Shown here piece by piece: positions 63,793 to 64,000 of a stretch of 64,000 bases of DNA (position 1 is the first letter of the stretch; each line of letters opens with the position of its first letter). The DNA is taken from NCBI GenBank assembly GCA_021229015.1, contig CM037783.1:2448725-2512724 (forward strand), written 5' to 3'. Position numbers and translations under genes: made by a program. The notes under the pieces were generated by a model that was not told the DNA's origin, searched no databases, and worked only from the letters and a program-made list of their open reading frames with translations. The DNA is from Solen grandis (Eukaryota; Mollusca; Bivalvia; Adapedonta; Solenidae).

Positions 63793-63851
63793 ATTTCATG
63801 GAAAAAACTGAACGAGACCCGTTAGGCCAAAAAGTGTTTTTTCCATGAAAT
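63793..63851. repeat. Perfect 16-bp inverted repeat (hairpin)
   Basis: ATTTCATGGAAAAAAC at 63793-63808 is inverted at 63836-63851, with a 27-nt loop containing AACGAGACCCGTTAGGCC. It could be a short foldback element or a structured RNA stem. No terminal target duplication was seen. Confidence 0.75.
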
Positions 63852-64000
63852 TATGAAGAGTTTGAATCTTTTTATGCACTTAATATATCTATCTTGTTTA
63901 AAAGTCAGACACCAGGAACTTTCTGTCCTACATTCTGTTAACAACGGCATGTATCCTATATTAGCTGTGTAATAGAAGAATAAACATTTATGTACAAATA

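Overview
The window is AT-rich, repeat-dense eukaryotic nuclear DNA. It has no operons, no bacterial-type genes and no complete host gene that I can support. The repeats are of kinds common in bivalve molluscs: tRNA-derived SINEs with a long conserved tail, piggyBac- and Tc1-like MITEs, pearl-like elements with tandem ~165-bp cores, and 5'-truncated LINEs. A bivalve, perhaps a clam, is therefore the best guess, but this is inference; no species marker is visible.

Layout. 0-13 kb is mostly unique, gene-poor DNA with one good candidate host exon on the minus strand (9113-9298), a truncated MITE joined to a SINE (10.6-11.07 kb) and a 38-bp minisatellite (12.5-12.8 kb). 13.2-15.7 kb and 22.5-24.0 kb are a diverged duplicated pair (blocks C and D). 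Between them lie a MITE with near-perfect terminal repeats (16.17 kb) and a Tc1/mariner transposase remnant (20.4 kb). 24.3-24.8 kb is the C-terminal end of a CR1/L2-like LINE. 26.5-27.8 kb holds three SINEs, two with perfect 12-bp target-site duplications. 28-35 kb is largely featureless. At 35.7 kb a 100-N gap abuts a 28-bp tandem array built from the end of a TTAA-flanked MITE.

37.1-42.7 kb (block A) and 48.2-57.0 kb (block B) are a second, larger diverged tandem duplication about 11 kb apart. Block B has since gained a 5'-truncated LINE, several SINEs and a three-copy 51-bp repeat that carries a full CRE-type palindrome in each unit. Comparison with block A gives the empty site for one SINE. 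Between A and B lie three MITEs and a candidate terminal exon (46.34-46.53 kb) with a decayed second copy inside block B. 56.1-58.7 kb holds two elements with tandem cores, 58.7-61.1 kb a decayed LINE with a recognisable reverse transcriptase, and 62.0-63.1 kb a 25-bp AT-rich satellite of about 44 units.

Taken together, the window records duplication followed by insertion. Most short open frames here are shadows of repeats. The coding calls for host exons are weak to moderate and would need transcript or homology evidence.
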